Assembly: GCA_013331575.1 (NCBI GenBank)
Contig: DUGD01000068.1
Location: 1-10,915, forward strand
Direction of reading: 5' to 3'
Source of the DNA: Candidatus Woesearchaeota archaeon
Lineage (GTDB): Archaea; Nanobdellota; Nanobdellia; Woesearchaeales; UBA525
Length of the DNA stretch: 10,915 bases
The notes under the pieces were generated by a model, which made no database searches, was not told the origin of the DNA, and saw only the letters and a program-made list of their open reading frames with translations. A program made the position numbers and the translations under genes. Each line of letters opens with the position of its first letter. Positions within the stretch are counted from its first letter, which is position 1. Shown piece by piece: positions 1-5,561 of this stretch.

Positions 1-474
1 AATGGGTATCCCTTTGCGCCGGGCGATCTCCGTGAGGTGCGCGAGCTGGAGGCTGAGCTCGCGGTTGATATCGAGGGAATCGCGTCCTTTCGCGAATTCG
101 AGACGGTAGAGCATCGCCATGCTATCCACGATGATGATCCCTATCTTCCTCTCGTCTGCTATGGTGTGGAGCTTCGCGATGGCTTTCGCCTGGTCCTGGA
201 ACGTCACGGGTTTGAGGAAGATGACATGGTCGAGCGCCTCTTTGTGCGCGTCGGGGCATATCTGCTTGAAGCGCGCGATGGAGAAGTTGCCCTCCGTGTC
301 GACGTACACCGCTTTTTTCTTCGATGCGAGGACGCTGTTGACCATGCATAGGAGCGTGAGGTTCGTCTTCCCCGAGCCTGGTGGGCCGTAGATGCAAGTC
401 ACGCTATCTTTTTCATAGCCGCCGTCGAGCAACAAGTCGATGACTGCCGTGCCGGACGGGATCTTGGTCTCCAT
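1..474 (-). CDS. radB: RadB, RecA/RadA-family recombinase paralogue (3' end outside the window)
   Basis: The frame is open from ATG at 474 to the window edge, giving 158 residues with no stop. Walker A is GPPGSGKT at residues 30-37 and Walker B is IIIVDS at about 113-118, the pattern of the RecA/RadA ATPase core. The ATPase core starts almost at residue 1, so the helix-hairpin-helix domain of RadA is absent. That, and the opening pattern IPSGTAVIDLLLDGG, fit RadB, an archaeal RadA paralogue that assists homologous recombination and repair. RadB proteins are usually about 220-240 residues, so roughly a third is missing here. ATG 474 is chosen because a TATA-like CTTAAAATA lies 23-31 bases upstream, suiting a leaderless transcript. 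The family call is firm; RadB rather than a RadA-like or KaiC-like ATPase is likely. Confidence 0.85.
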   Translation of the reverse strand, partial: METKIPSGTAVIDLLLDGGYEKDSVTCIYGPPGSGKTNLTLLCMVNSVLASKKKAVYVDTEGNFSIARFKQICPDAHKEALDHVIFLKPVTFQDQAKAIAKLHTIADERKIGIIIVDSMAMLYRLEFAKGRDSLDINRELSLQLAHLTEIARRKGIPI

Positions 475-496
475 GCATACGCGGGTATCGGCGGGG

Positions 497-505
497 TATT
501 TTAAG
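497..505 (-). promoter_or_regulatory. TATA box for radB
   Basis: CTTAAAATA on the minus strand lies 23-31 bases before ATG 474, the spacing expected for an archaeal promoter that starts transcription at or near the start codon. Confidence 0.6.
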
Positions 506-518
506 GCATCGTCAGGCA

Positions 519-659
519 GGATATCGTCGGAAGATATCCGGAAAGAGTAATCGCTGCCTTGGCGTACCTTTCGAGGGGCGAGTACCGAGGATTCGCATGG
601 CGAATCCTGGTACGAGGAAACAGTTGTTTCCTCCGTATTGCGAGGCGGTGCCGAGCAAT
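519..659. repeat. Array of four near-perfect inverted repeats upstream of radB
   Basis: Four hairpins lie in a row. (1) GGATATC 519-525 pairs with GATATCC 533-539. (2) GTACC plus AGGATTCGC (582-596, G587 bulged) pairs with GCGAATCCT plus GGTAC (600-613), giving 14 pairs around a three-base loop. (3) GAGGAAAC 614-621 pairs with GTTTCCTC 626-633 and begins where (2) ends. (4) ATTGC 637-641 pairs with GCAAT 655-659 around an inner GGC/GCC stem, separated by a symmetric GA/GA loop. No convincing gene overlaps them. The block lies upstream of the radB TATA box. A cis-regulatory region, an RNA or a dispersed element are all possible; the sequence does not decide. Confidence 0.65.
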
Positions 660-720
660 CTTGCGAGCTCCGAGACAACCCGCGAGTGCATTCGCCGCAG
701 CGAAAGACGACGAATACGGA

Positions 721-792
721 GTAGTTGACGACTTACGAGAATGGGTAGTTGACTAAGCCTGAGATGGAGTGGTTGACACATCGGAGAATGAA
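721..792. repeat. Three direct repeats with an exact 24-base period
   Basis: GTAGTTGAC starts at 721 and 745, and GTGGTTGAC starts at 769. The 15-base tails are looser but share a purine-rich GAGAATGG-like end. Equal spacing and a conserved 9-base core resemble an iteron or a multi-site protein-binding array. The block lies between radB and the small membrane protein gene, in non-coding sequence. Confidence 0.6.
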
Positions 793-815
793 TAGAAAAG
801 AAGAAAAAAGAGAAG
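787..815 (-). terminator. Pyrimidine-rich tract, likely transcription terminator of the 859-1266 gene
   Basis: On the minus strand, 44-72 bases after the TAG stop at 859-861, the sequence becomes almost pure pyrimidine with a run of six T and a run of four T. Archaeal RNA polymerase terminates at oligo-T tracts without needing a hairpin. The 33-base dispersed repeat lies between the stop and this tract. Confidence 0.45.
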
Positions 816-848
816 CGCGTGTAGAATAGCGGAAGCGCCGGCAGCCTC
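816..848. repeat. 33-base dispersed direct repeat, copy 1
   Basis: The 33 bases at 816-848 match 2432-2464 in the same orientation with one mismatch (A at 842, T at 2458). The copy begins CGCGTGTAGAATAGCGG and ends GCCTC. Both copies lie 3' of minus-strand genes. No strong self-complementarity or mobile-element gene is seen. Confidence 0.8.
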
Positions 849-858
849 TCCATCTTGT

Positions 859-1266
859 CTACGATCGTGCGCTCTCTTGCTTCTCGTTCAGAAGCTTCTT
901 CTCCAAGTCGGACGCTTGTACCCGCGTCAGAGATAACCCGAGTGCGGTGCTTGCGAGTGTCGCGTACATCGGGTCGTGATCGCCGATGATGCGAGCGTAG
1001 GTGTAGAACGCCGCGCTTATGCCGAGGCTGAACGTATATGCTCCTTTCTTCCCGAATTTCCTCATCATGTACTCGGTGCCTTTCGCAACGCCAGTGTTCA
1101 CAGCGAGGAAGAACGGCAAACCGTACACTTCAGCTTTCGCCCCTTCCTCGATGCTACCGGTTTGGAGTGCGATGATCGAGCTCGTAAGCGTGTCGAACGC
1201 CGCTGTGTAGATGAGTGGATATTTCATCGTCGTTCCAATGTTCTTGATGTATTGTCCGAACGTCAT
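859..1266 (-). CDS. Small predicted membrane protein, possibly a distant AlaE-like exporter
   Basis: This predicts a 135-residue protein from ATG 1266. GTG at 1278 is also in frame, but GGGTGA ends four bases before ATG 1266 and serves as a Shine-Dalgarno site, so ATG 1266 is preferred. Moderately hydrophobic segments lie at about residues 18-36, 48-62, 76-95 and 101-115. The tail (119-135) is charged. The pattern of a DT pair at 25-26, then TGSIEEGAKAE, Pro 51, Asn 57 and a second half of two helices resembles by eye the small L-alanine exporter AlaE. The match is weak and several AlaE residues are absent, so the function is unproven. The gene stops at TAG and is divergent from the trmB-like gene, which may regulate it. 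Confidence 0.6.
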   Translation of the reverse strand: MTFGQYIKNIGTTMKYPLIYTAAFDTLTSSIIALQTGSIEEGAKAEVYGLPFFLAVNTGVAKGTEYMMRKFGKKGAYTFSLGISAAFYTYARIIGDHDPMYATLASTALGLSLTRVQASDLEKKLLNEKQESARS

Positions 1267-1305
1267 GTTTTCACCCACGCATTACTTCTTATTAGGGATA
1301 ACAAA

Positions 1306-1316
1306 TACTTAAAATG
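1306..1316. promoter_or_regulatory. Shared TATA region of the divergent pair
   Basis: The AT-rich stretch around ACTTAAAATG lies 24-33 bases before ATG 1340 on the plus strand, suiting a leaderless trmB transcript. On the minus strand TTTTAAGTA would start transcription near 1283, giving a short leader that includes GGGTGA before ATG 1266. A second AT-rich candidate for the minus gene lies at about 1288-1293. Only about 70 bases separate the two genes. Confidence 0.5.
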
Positions 1317-1319
1317 TAG

Positions 1320-1337
1320 GTCCCCCTATGGGGGGAC
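1320..1337. promoter_or_regulatory. Palindromic operator candidate for the TrmB-type regulator
   Basis: GTCCCCC (1320-1326) and GGGGGAC (1331-1337) form a perfect 7-base inverted repeat around TATG. The site sits just downstream of the TATA box and ends two bases before ATG 1340. A protein bound here would block trmB initiation and could also affect the divergent gene. TrmB-family regulators bind palindromes near their promoters, so autoregulation is a reasonable inference. Confidence 0.55.
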
Positions 1338-1339
1338 TT

Positions 1340-2086
1340 ATGGACGCTTCCATTCTCAAAGAAATAGGGCTTACGGACTCCGAAATCAAAGTCTATTTGG
1401 CGCTATTAGAGCTTGGAGACGCTACAAGAAACAATATCGTCACGCGATCGCAAATTGCTGGTTCGAAAGTCTACGAGATACTCGATAAGCTCCAGACGAA
1501 AGGGCTTGTTGCGATCTATTCGCAGAATAATATCAAACACTTCAAGCCTCTGCACCCCAATCAGATACTCAATTATGTCGATGAGGAAAAGCAGCGTATC
1601 GTAGATGTCGAGCGGCAAGTAAAAACTATTCTCCCCGGGCTTCTGGATCTGTATGGTGAAGCGAAGTCGGATCAAGAGGTGGAATTGCTGTTCGGTCTAA
1701 GGGGTCTCGACATTATTTTTCGTGAGCAAGTCGAACTTCTGAAACGAAATGATACGTGCTATGTCATCGGCGGGACTCTGGGTAGCAATGAACCGGGGAT
1801 TGTTTCTTTCTTCCAAAAGATACATTCTATGCGAGAGCACAAGGGGATAAAAACTAAGATGCTCTATAGTGTTGGACAAAAAGCGACTGTTGAGAAAGCA
1901 TACAAAAATTACGCTGGAACATCGGTTCGCTATATCCAACACACGTCCCCTGTCGCAATTAATATCTATAGAGATAGGGCTATAATTATTATGTTCGGAA
2001 AAAGAATTAGCGCCGTTCACATTAAATCTGCAGATGTGGCGAAAAGCTTCCTTGAATACTTTGAACTGCTCTGGAAAGGCACGTGA
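1340..2086 (+). CDS. TrmB-family transcriptional regulator
   Basis: This predicts a 248-residue protein. Residues 4-68 (LKEIGLTDSEIKVYLALLEL, then SKVYEILDKLQTKGLV) form the TrmB-type winged helix; the SKVYEILD recognition helix is characteristic. Residues 77-104 are a predicted coiled coil, and 113-246 match the C-terminal effector region of short TrmB-like proteins. No sugar-binding motif is recognised, so the ligand is unknown. ATG 1328 is in frame but lies inside the palindrome, only 12-21 bases after the TATA box. ATG 1340 fits leaderless spacing and the conserved start of the domain. Translation ends in three consecutive stops, TGA TGA TAG, at 2084-2092. The gene is visibly richer in A and T than its neighbours, with frequent AAA, ATA and AGA codons, so transfer is possible. 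Likely targets are its own promoter and the divergent gene. Confidence 0.88.
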   Translation: MDASILKEIGLTDSEIKVYLALLELGDATRNNIVTRSQIAGSKVYEILDKLQTKGLVAIYSQNNIKHFKPLHPNQILNYVDEEKQRIVDVERQVKTILPGLLDLYGEAKSDQEVELLFGLRGLDIIFREQVELLKRNDTCYVIGGTLGSNEPGIVSFFQKIHSMREHKGIKTKMLYSVGQKATVEKAYKNYAGTSVRYIQHTSPVAINIYRDRAIIIMFGKRISAVHIKSADVAKSFLEYFELLWKGT

Positions 2087-2140
2087 TGATAGTTCATCTG
2101 CAGAGATTCTCGTCATTCATGCAGTAGAACGTTCATTGGT

Positions 2141-2251
2141 GTGAGTTTGTTTGCGCTCCACACAAGGGTGGTGCTGGCGGTGATATTGATGAGTGCCCTA
2201 ATATCAATCAGTTTAGTGTGCTCGATGACCAGCGTGAACGTAGTATCCTGA
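2141..2251 (+). CDS. Possible 36-residue single-pass membrane peptide
   Basis: A short frame from GTG 2141 to TGA 2249-2251 encodes a peptide whose middle (about residues 10-29, VVLAVILMSALISISLVCSM) is continuously hydrophobic after an Arg at residue 9, as in a single transmembrane helix. There is no clear Shine-Dalgarno site or well-placed TATA box. It could be a real small membrane protein, part of a decayed gene, or chance. Confidence 0.2.
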   Translation: MSLFALHTRVVLAVILMSALISISLVCSMTSVNVVS

Positions 2252-2431
2252 TGTCTTGATGGAGTATTTTCAAGAGCAATCCTCTGTCGAGATCTTCACT
2301 AGGATGCATTGGTACTGTTGTCGTACGGCCATCGGGGTGCGACGGTCTTCAAGTGCGTATCGATGAGACATACGGAACATTTCTGTTTTGTATCGGAGTA
2401 TATCTGGTAATCTTCTCGACACTCAATTAAC

Positions 2432-2464
2432 CGCGTGTAGAATAGCGGAAGCGCCGGCTGCCTC
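2432..2464. repeat. 33-base dispersed direct repeat, copy 2
   Basis: This copy is identical to 816-848 at 32 of 33 positions. It lies about 215 bases past the 3' end of the minus-strand gene at 2679-3401. Flanking sequence differs from copy 1, apart from a loosely similar CTCC stretch just after the repeat, so the repeat has fairly sharp edges. Confidence 0.8.
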
Positions 2465-2678
2465 CTCCTAATGAAAGACGCCCTGAGCTGAGATGTGCTG
2501 GAAGAGCATGTTAGTGATGACGAGCAACTTTGTTGATGGGAGAAGGCACTCCAACTTTGTATATTTATCGGGAAAAATCGCCAACTACTCCTTCGTCTCT
2601 TGTTTCGGGATTCTCTGGTGACGTCCGGAGTACCCCAATTCCCCCATGGCTGATCTGGCACCCGTGACTATCGTGCAG

Positions 2679-3401
2679 TTACCCTTTCTTGATGTGGCGG
2701 ACTGCTCTCTCGAGTTCTGGCGCTGTGGCCATTATCGGTCCGAATGTCTTTCTCGCGTGATCGACTCCCACCGCGATGCCTGTGGAACAACGGGGACGTT
2801 CGCTCATCACGTAGTCAGGTCCTTCCCTGAATGCAGTCCAGAATGCTTCCGGCAGATCTGTTCGAGGAATTTTGCTTTCTACTCGCCATTGGGCGTAATT
2901 GTCGAGCAGTTCGGAAGCGGTGAGTATGAGTGGCGATTGATAAGTGCTCCAGGTGTCAACATTCACGAAGGGTGAGTCGAAGATTGTTGTGTTGGTCTCG
3001 TCGCATGCGTACGCGTAACGTGTTCCTGGTATTGTCATCCCTTTCGCGCTCCATACTGGCGTCTGTGGTAATGCGACACGCAAGAGCGTTGTCTGGTATG
3101 TTTGGTATTCAGAGGGCGCTCCGAAACCGTGGCACATCTGCGCATCTCGCATATACGAGAATTTTGTCACAACTAGTACCGGTTCTTCGGTAGATTTTCC
3201 AATGAGGTCGGTGATAGCACGTAGGTCCGCTTCGTGCGCTGGGCCTACATAGTGGACGATGCAGAAATCCTTCAGCACATCTCCCGTGGTCTCTTTTCCG
3301 CTTGCGATCTCTTTGCGATAGGCGTCGAATTCCGCTTGCACTTTGCTTGATAACTTCTGTGCTTCTTCTTGCTGTCGTGTGAGTTCATCGAGTCTTGACA
3401 T
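2679..3401 (-). CDS. Unrecognised 240-residue soluble protein with N-terminal coiled coil
   Basis: I do not recognise the family. Residues 1-35 are rich in Glu, Gln, Lys and Ala, as in a short coiled coil. Residues 44-240 look like one globular domain with alternating hydrophobic strands (DFCIVHYV 45-52, PVLVVTKF 74-81). Cysteines fall at 47, 90, 133 and 205 without a clear metal-site spacing. No signal peptide or membrane segment is seen. ATG 3401 has TATTATAC 22-29 bases upstream, suiting a leaderless transcript, and the gene ends in TAA. The length, absence of internal stops and well-placed promoter support a real gene. It lies 3' of scpB on the same strand with its own promoter, so a shared function is not implied. 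Confidence 0.7.
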   Translation of the reverse strand: MSRLDELTRQQEEAQKLSSKVQAEFDAYRKEIASGKETTGDVLKDFCIVHYVGPAHEADLRAITDLIGKSTEEPVLVVTKFSYMRDAQMCHGFGAPSEYQTYQTTLLRVALPQTPVWSAKGMTIPGTRYAYACDETNTTIFDSPFVNVDTWSTYQSPLILTASELLDNYAQWRVESKIPRTDLPEAFWTAFREGPDYVMSERPRCSTGIAVGVDHARKTFGPIMATAPELERAVRHIKKG

Positions 3402-3422
3402 GTATATCGCCCCAATTGCACT

Positions 3423-3430
3423 GTATAATA
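3423..3430 (-). promoter_or_regulatory. TATA box for the 2679-3401 gene
   Basis: TATTATAC on the minus strand lies 22-29 bases before ATG 3401. A second AT-rich motif, TATTTTAAG at about 3434-3442, is farther away and would give a short leader. Confidence 0.45.
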
Positions 3431-3486
3431 GACGCTTAAAATAGATATCTTGTCAACCGGCAGTGACGAATGGACGTCTACTCTTT

Positions 3487-4551
3487 CTACTCTTTCTTCT
3501 CGTCAGTCTCTTCTTGCAAAGATTCTTCAGAACCTGCGGCGTCAGGGTTATCCCCCTCTGTTGGAGTCTCTGCTCCAGGCAGTGGTCTGCGCCGTAGAGA
3601 CTCGTCGTTCTCGTTCGCGGTGTTGCGTTCGCCGATGGCCGCTATGCGTCTGTCGAGGTCATCGAGGAATTCGCTATGCGCGCTCGCGTCTTGCGCTCCC
3701 TCTTCGGTCTGCGTTCCGGTGCCATCACTCGCATCGTTCTCATCTGCAGGTGCCGCGTTCGCCGGAGCAGCGCTCGGAGGCGGCACATCGACCACTTCCA
3801 TGCCGCTCACTTTGTCGTCGTGCGATCCGTCAGCATTCTCGGGCTTTTTTGTTATGTTGATGATCTGGAGGTCGCCGAGCGTCTTCTGCGCGTCGATCGC
3901 CACACGCTTGGGCACCTTCACGTTCTTGAAGACCTCGCGGATGTCTTTTCCTCCTGCGACGTCGAAATAGCTGAAGAATTTGTCGGTGAGTTTCACGGCG
4001 TAACTGCGCCCTTCGGATGACCTGTTGATGAAGCCGAGGCGTTCGAGTTCGGACATGTGTTCGTACGCGCCAGAGCCGCGGATGTCGATGACCTCGGATT
4101 GCAATACTTTCGGGTACTTGTACGCGATCACCGCGAGCGTCTCCATGCACGCGCGTGTGAGTTCGGTGTCGGCGACGATGTTCTTGACGGTCGAGACGTA
4201 GAGTTCGCGCACCATCATCTTCCAACCTGTAGGGTCGTTGTAGATGGTGATGGCGCTGTCTCTTTCTCCGTACTCTCTCTGCAGATCGTTTAGTGCGCGT
4301 TTGACGGTGCGAGGGTCCAGTTTTGACAGCTCAGCGAGCGACTCTTCGCTCATCGTCTTCCCGCTCGAGAAAAGAAGCGCCTCTATCTGGAGTTTCGGAC
4401 TTGGGCCAACACGTCCTTTCTTGTTCGGTGTGATCGTCTGTTGAGGATTCTTCGTTTCGGATGTGATTGCGTCTGGATGGTTGTGCGCGGAAGGGACCTC
4501 TGCTTTGTGCGGAGGATGTTTTGCCTCTTGCCTGCGGTTCTTCGTTTCCAT
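3487..4551 (-). CDS. scpB: ScpB, segregation and condensation protein B
   Basis: This predicts a 354-residue protein. Residues 52-200 match ScpB: LQIEALLFSSGKTMSEESLA opens the first winged helix, ETLAVIAYKYPK (137-148) and SEVIDIRGSGAYEHMSELE (152-170) the second. ScpB binds the ScpA kleisin in the SMC complex that organises and segregates chromosomes. An unconserved basic N-terminal segment precedes the fold. The tail (about 237-354) is acidic and rich in Pro, Ala, Asp and Glu, so probably disordered; the protein is therefore much longer than a typical ScpB of about 180-250 residues. ATG 4551 is preferred over in-frame GTG codons at 4557 and 4560, because GTGGTG can act as a ribosome site four bases upstream. 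It ends in two TAG codons two codons apart (3487-3489 and 3478-3480). No scpA or smc lies in the window. Confidence 0.88.
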   Translation of the reverse strand: METKNRRQEAKHPPHKAEVPSAHNHPDAITSETKNPQQTITPNKKGRVGPSPKLQIEALLFSSGKTMSEESLAELSKLDPRTVKRALNDLQREYGERDSAITIYNDPTGWKMMVRELYVSTVKNIVADTELTRACMETLAVIAYKYPKVLQSEVIDIRGSGAYEHMSELERLGFINRSSEGRSYAVKLTDKFFSYFDVAGGKDIREVFKNVKVPKRVAIDAQKTLGDLQIINITKKPENADGSHDDKVSGMEVVDVPPPSAAPANAAPADENDASDGTGTQTEEGAQDASAHSEFLDDLDRRIAAIGERNTANENDESLRRRPLPGAETPTEGDNPDAAGSEESLQEETDEKKE

Positions 4552-4590
4552 GCGCACCACTCAATTCTCACACGTGTCTAGACAGCACAA

Positions 4591-4597
4591 TTTATAC
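4591..4597 (-). promoter_or_regulatory. TATA box for scpB
   Basis: GTATAAA on the minus strand lies 40-46 bases before ATG 4551, predicting a leader of about 16 bases. It lies between the stop of the 4603-5301 gene and scpB, so scpB can be transcribed independently. Confidence 0.45.
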
Positions 4598-4602
4598 AAT
4601 CG

Positions 4603-5301
4603 TCATCGTTTCTTCTTCTTCGCCGATTTCGCATCTTTTTTCTGCGTCTGCGGCGATGTGTTGTTCTGTATCGTCATGGATTGTTGCTTGAGCGCTACCG
4701 CGCCCGGCGGGACAAATGAGTATAGTCCTTTGTTCTCCATGATCCGCCCTTTCTCGCGCAAGTGCTGCAAGAATGGCGCTAGCTGTTCAGATCCCACTCC
4801 TATCGCGTCGCCGATCTCCTGTGCGGTCTTTGGTCCTTGTCGTGTGGCGAGGAGCACCGAGTTCTGTATGAGCTGGTTGACTGCGACGGTGAGGTGGTCG
4901 GCGGAGTTCTTGTGCGCCCGCATCGTGCCGCTGACCTCGTGCAGGTTGGCGAGCAGGTCGTTGAGCCAGTTCGTGATGTCGCGGGACGGTATATCGAAAT
5001 CGTCCGGCGCGATGATCTCTATGCTCGCGGGGCTGAAGTTGATAGCGAGCCAGGTGAGCGTCTCGAGGTTCTTGAAGATGGCCTCGATCTCGCTGATAGC
5101 GCTATAGAGTCCGTTATCCACTTTCTGCGATCGTTCGCGTTCGTCACGTAGCACGATGATGCGCTCGTCCTTCTTGATATTATCGATATATCCTGTGAGC
5201 GAGTCCTCGACGTGTTTCGCGGGCTTCCCCACTATCTCGAACGTGACTATGGCGCGTATCCATCCTTTGCTGATGTGTTCCCGTACTTGGCTCTCTTTCA
5301 T
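4603..5301 (-). CDS. Conserved archaeal protein with C-terminal winged helix, next to scpB
   Basis: This predicts a 232-residue protein. The N-terminus (about 1-55, starting KESQVREHISKGWIRAIVTF) looks like a small alpha/beta domain. Residues 65-98 contain the hydrophobic stretch ETLTWLAINFSPASIEIIAP, followed by helices rich in Leu and Asn. Residues 145-196 form a winged helix (QNSVLLATRQGPKTAQEIGD, then LAPFLQHLREKGRI). The last 15 residues are mostly Lys, Ala and Gln, a possible nucleic-acid contact. I recall similar proteins from small-genome archaea with no assigned function. It lies 51 bases upstream of scpB on the same strand, so a chromosome-organisation role is possible but is inference only. 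ATG 5301 has AGTATATAAG 24-33 bases upstream, and the gene stops at TGA. Confidence 0.75.
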   Translation of the reverse strand: MKESQVREHISKGWIRAIVTFEIVGKPAKHVEDSLTGYIDNIKKDERIIVLRDERERSQKVDNGLYSAISEIEAIFKNLETLTWLAINFSPASIEIIAPDDFDIPSRDITNWLNDLLANLHEVSGTMRAHKNSADHLTVAVNQLIQNSVLLATRQGPKTAQEIGDAIGVGSEQLAPFLQHLREKGRIMENKGLYSFVPPGAVALKQQSMTIQNNTSPQTQKKDAKSAKKKKR

Positions 5302-5324
5302 GTGTCCGCGAAGCCACGCCTGCC

Positions 5325-5334
5325 CTTATATACT
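5325..5334 (-). promoter_or_regulatory. TATA box for the 4603-5301 gene
   Basis: AGTATATAAG on the minus strand is centred about 28 bases before ATG 5301, the canonical archaeal spacing for a leaderless transcript. It is one of the clearest TATA boxes in the window. Confidence 0.65.
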
Positions 5335-5362
5335 TTGCCTCTGATACAATAGCGTCTCCAGA

Positions 5363-5547
5363 CGGGCTTTATGCCCGATGCGCGTCACTATCTTTAAAAG
5401 CGGATTCTTCGTGTTATTGCCATCGTCCTGGTGGATCGTTGGGAATCGGGCGTCTTTCACGATGTCGTGCGCATGAGAGACGCTCTTCGTGCGCCGAGAG
5501 TTTAGACTCTGCGACAGTCCGTCCCGTGCGGAATGGTCGCGCACGGG
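5363..5547. repeat. Three separate hairpins downstream of the lamin-tail protein gene
   Basis: CCCGTGCG 5523-5530 pairs with CGCACGGG 5540-5547 around nine bases. AGAGT 5497-5501 pairs with ACTCT 5506-5510 around TTAG. CGGGC 5363-5367 pairs with GCCCG 5373-5377 around TTTAT. The first starts 14 bases past the minus-strand stop at 5562-5564 and could protect or define that mRNA's 3' end; no T-run follows it. A 76-codon frame across this region looks spurious. Confidence 0.45.
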
Positions 5548-5561
5548 TTCATTCACACAGA

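Larger units (their letters stand above)
2087..2678. other. 592-base intergenic region, mostly featureless
   Basis: Apart from the small hydrophobic frame at 2141-2251 and the 33-base repeat copy at 2432-2464, I see no gene, tRNA or strong hairpin. On the minus strand GGAGTAGTTGG (2582-2592) resembles the core of the 24-base repeats at 721-792, so the two intergenic regions may share more than the 33-base repeat. Decayed coding sequence is possible, but no protein family is recognisable. Confidence 0.4.

Noticed and set aside
519..792. CRISPR array
   Set aside because: The 24-base units are adjacent with degenerate tails, not repeats separated by unique spacers, and no cas gene is nearby.
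512..853. 113-codon minus-strand frame
   Set aside because: It runs through the hairpins, the 24-base repeats and the 33-base repeat, and its product is low in family-like features. Its opening residues simply translate the dispersed repeat.
2299..2661. 120-codon minus-strand frame
   Set aside because: The composition is atypical (Ser, Arg and Gln rich with no fold), there is no promoter or ribosome site, and it crosses the 33-base repeat.
5326..5556. 76-codon minus-strand frame between the lamin-tail gene and the winged-helix gene
   Set aside because: It contains three hairpins, overlaps the TATA box of the downstream gene and has no start signals of its own. A real short gene is not excluded but not supported.
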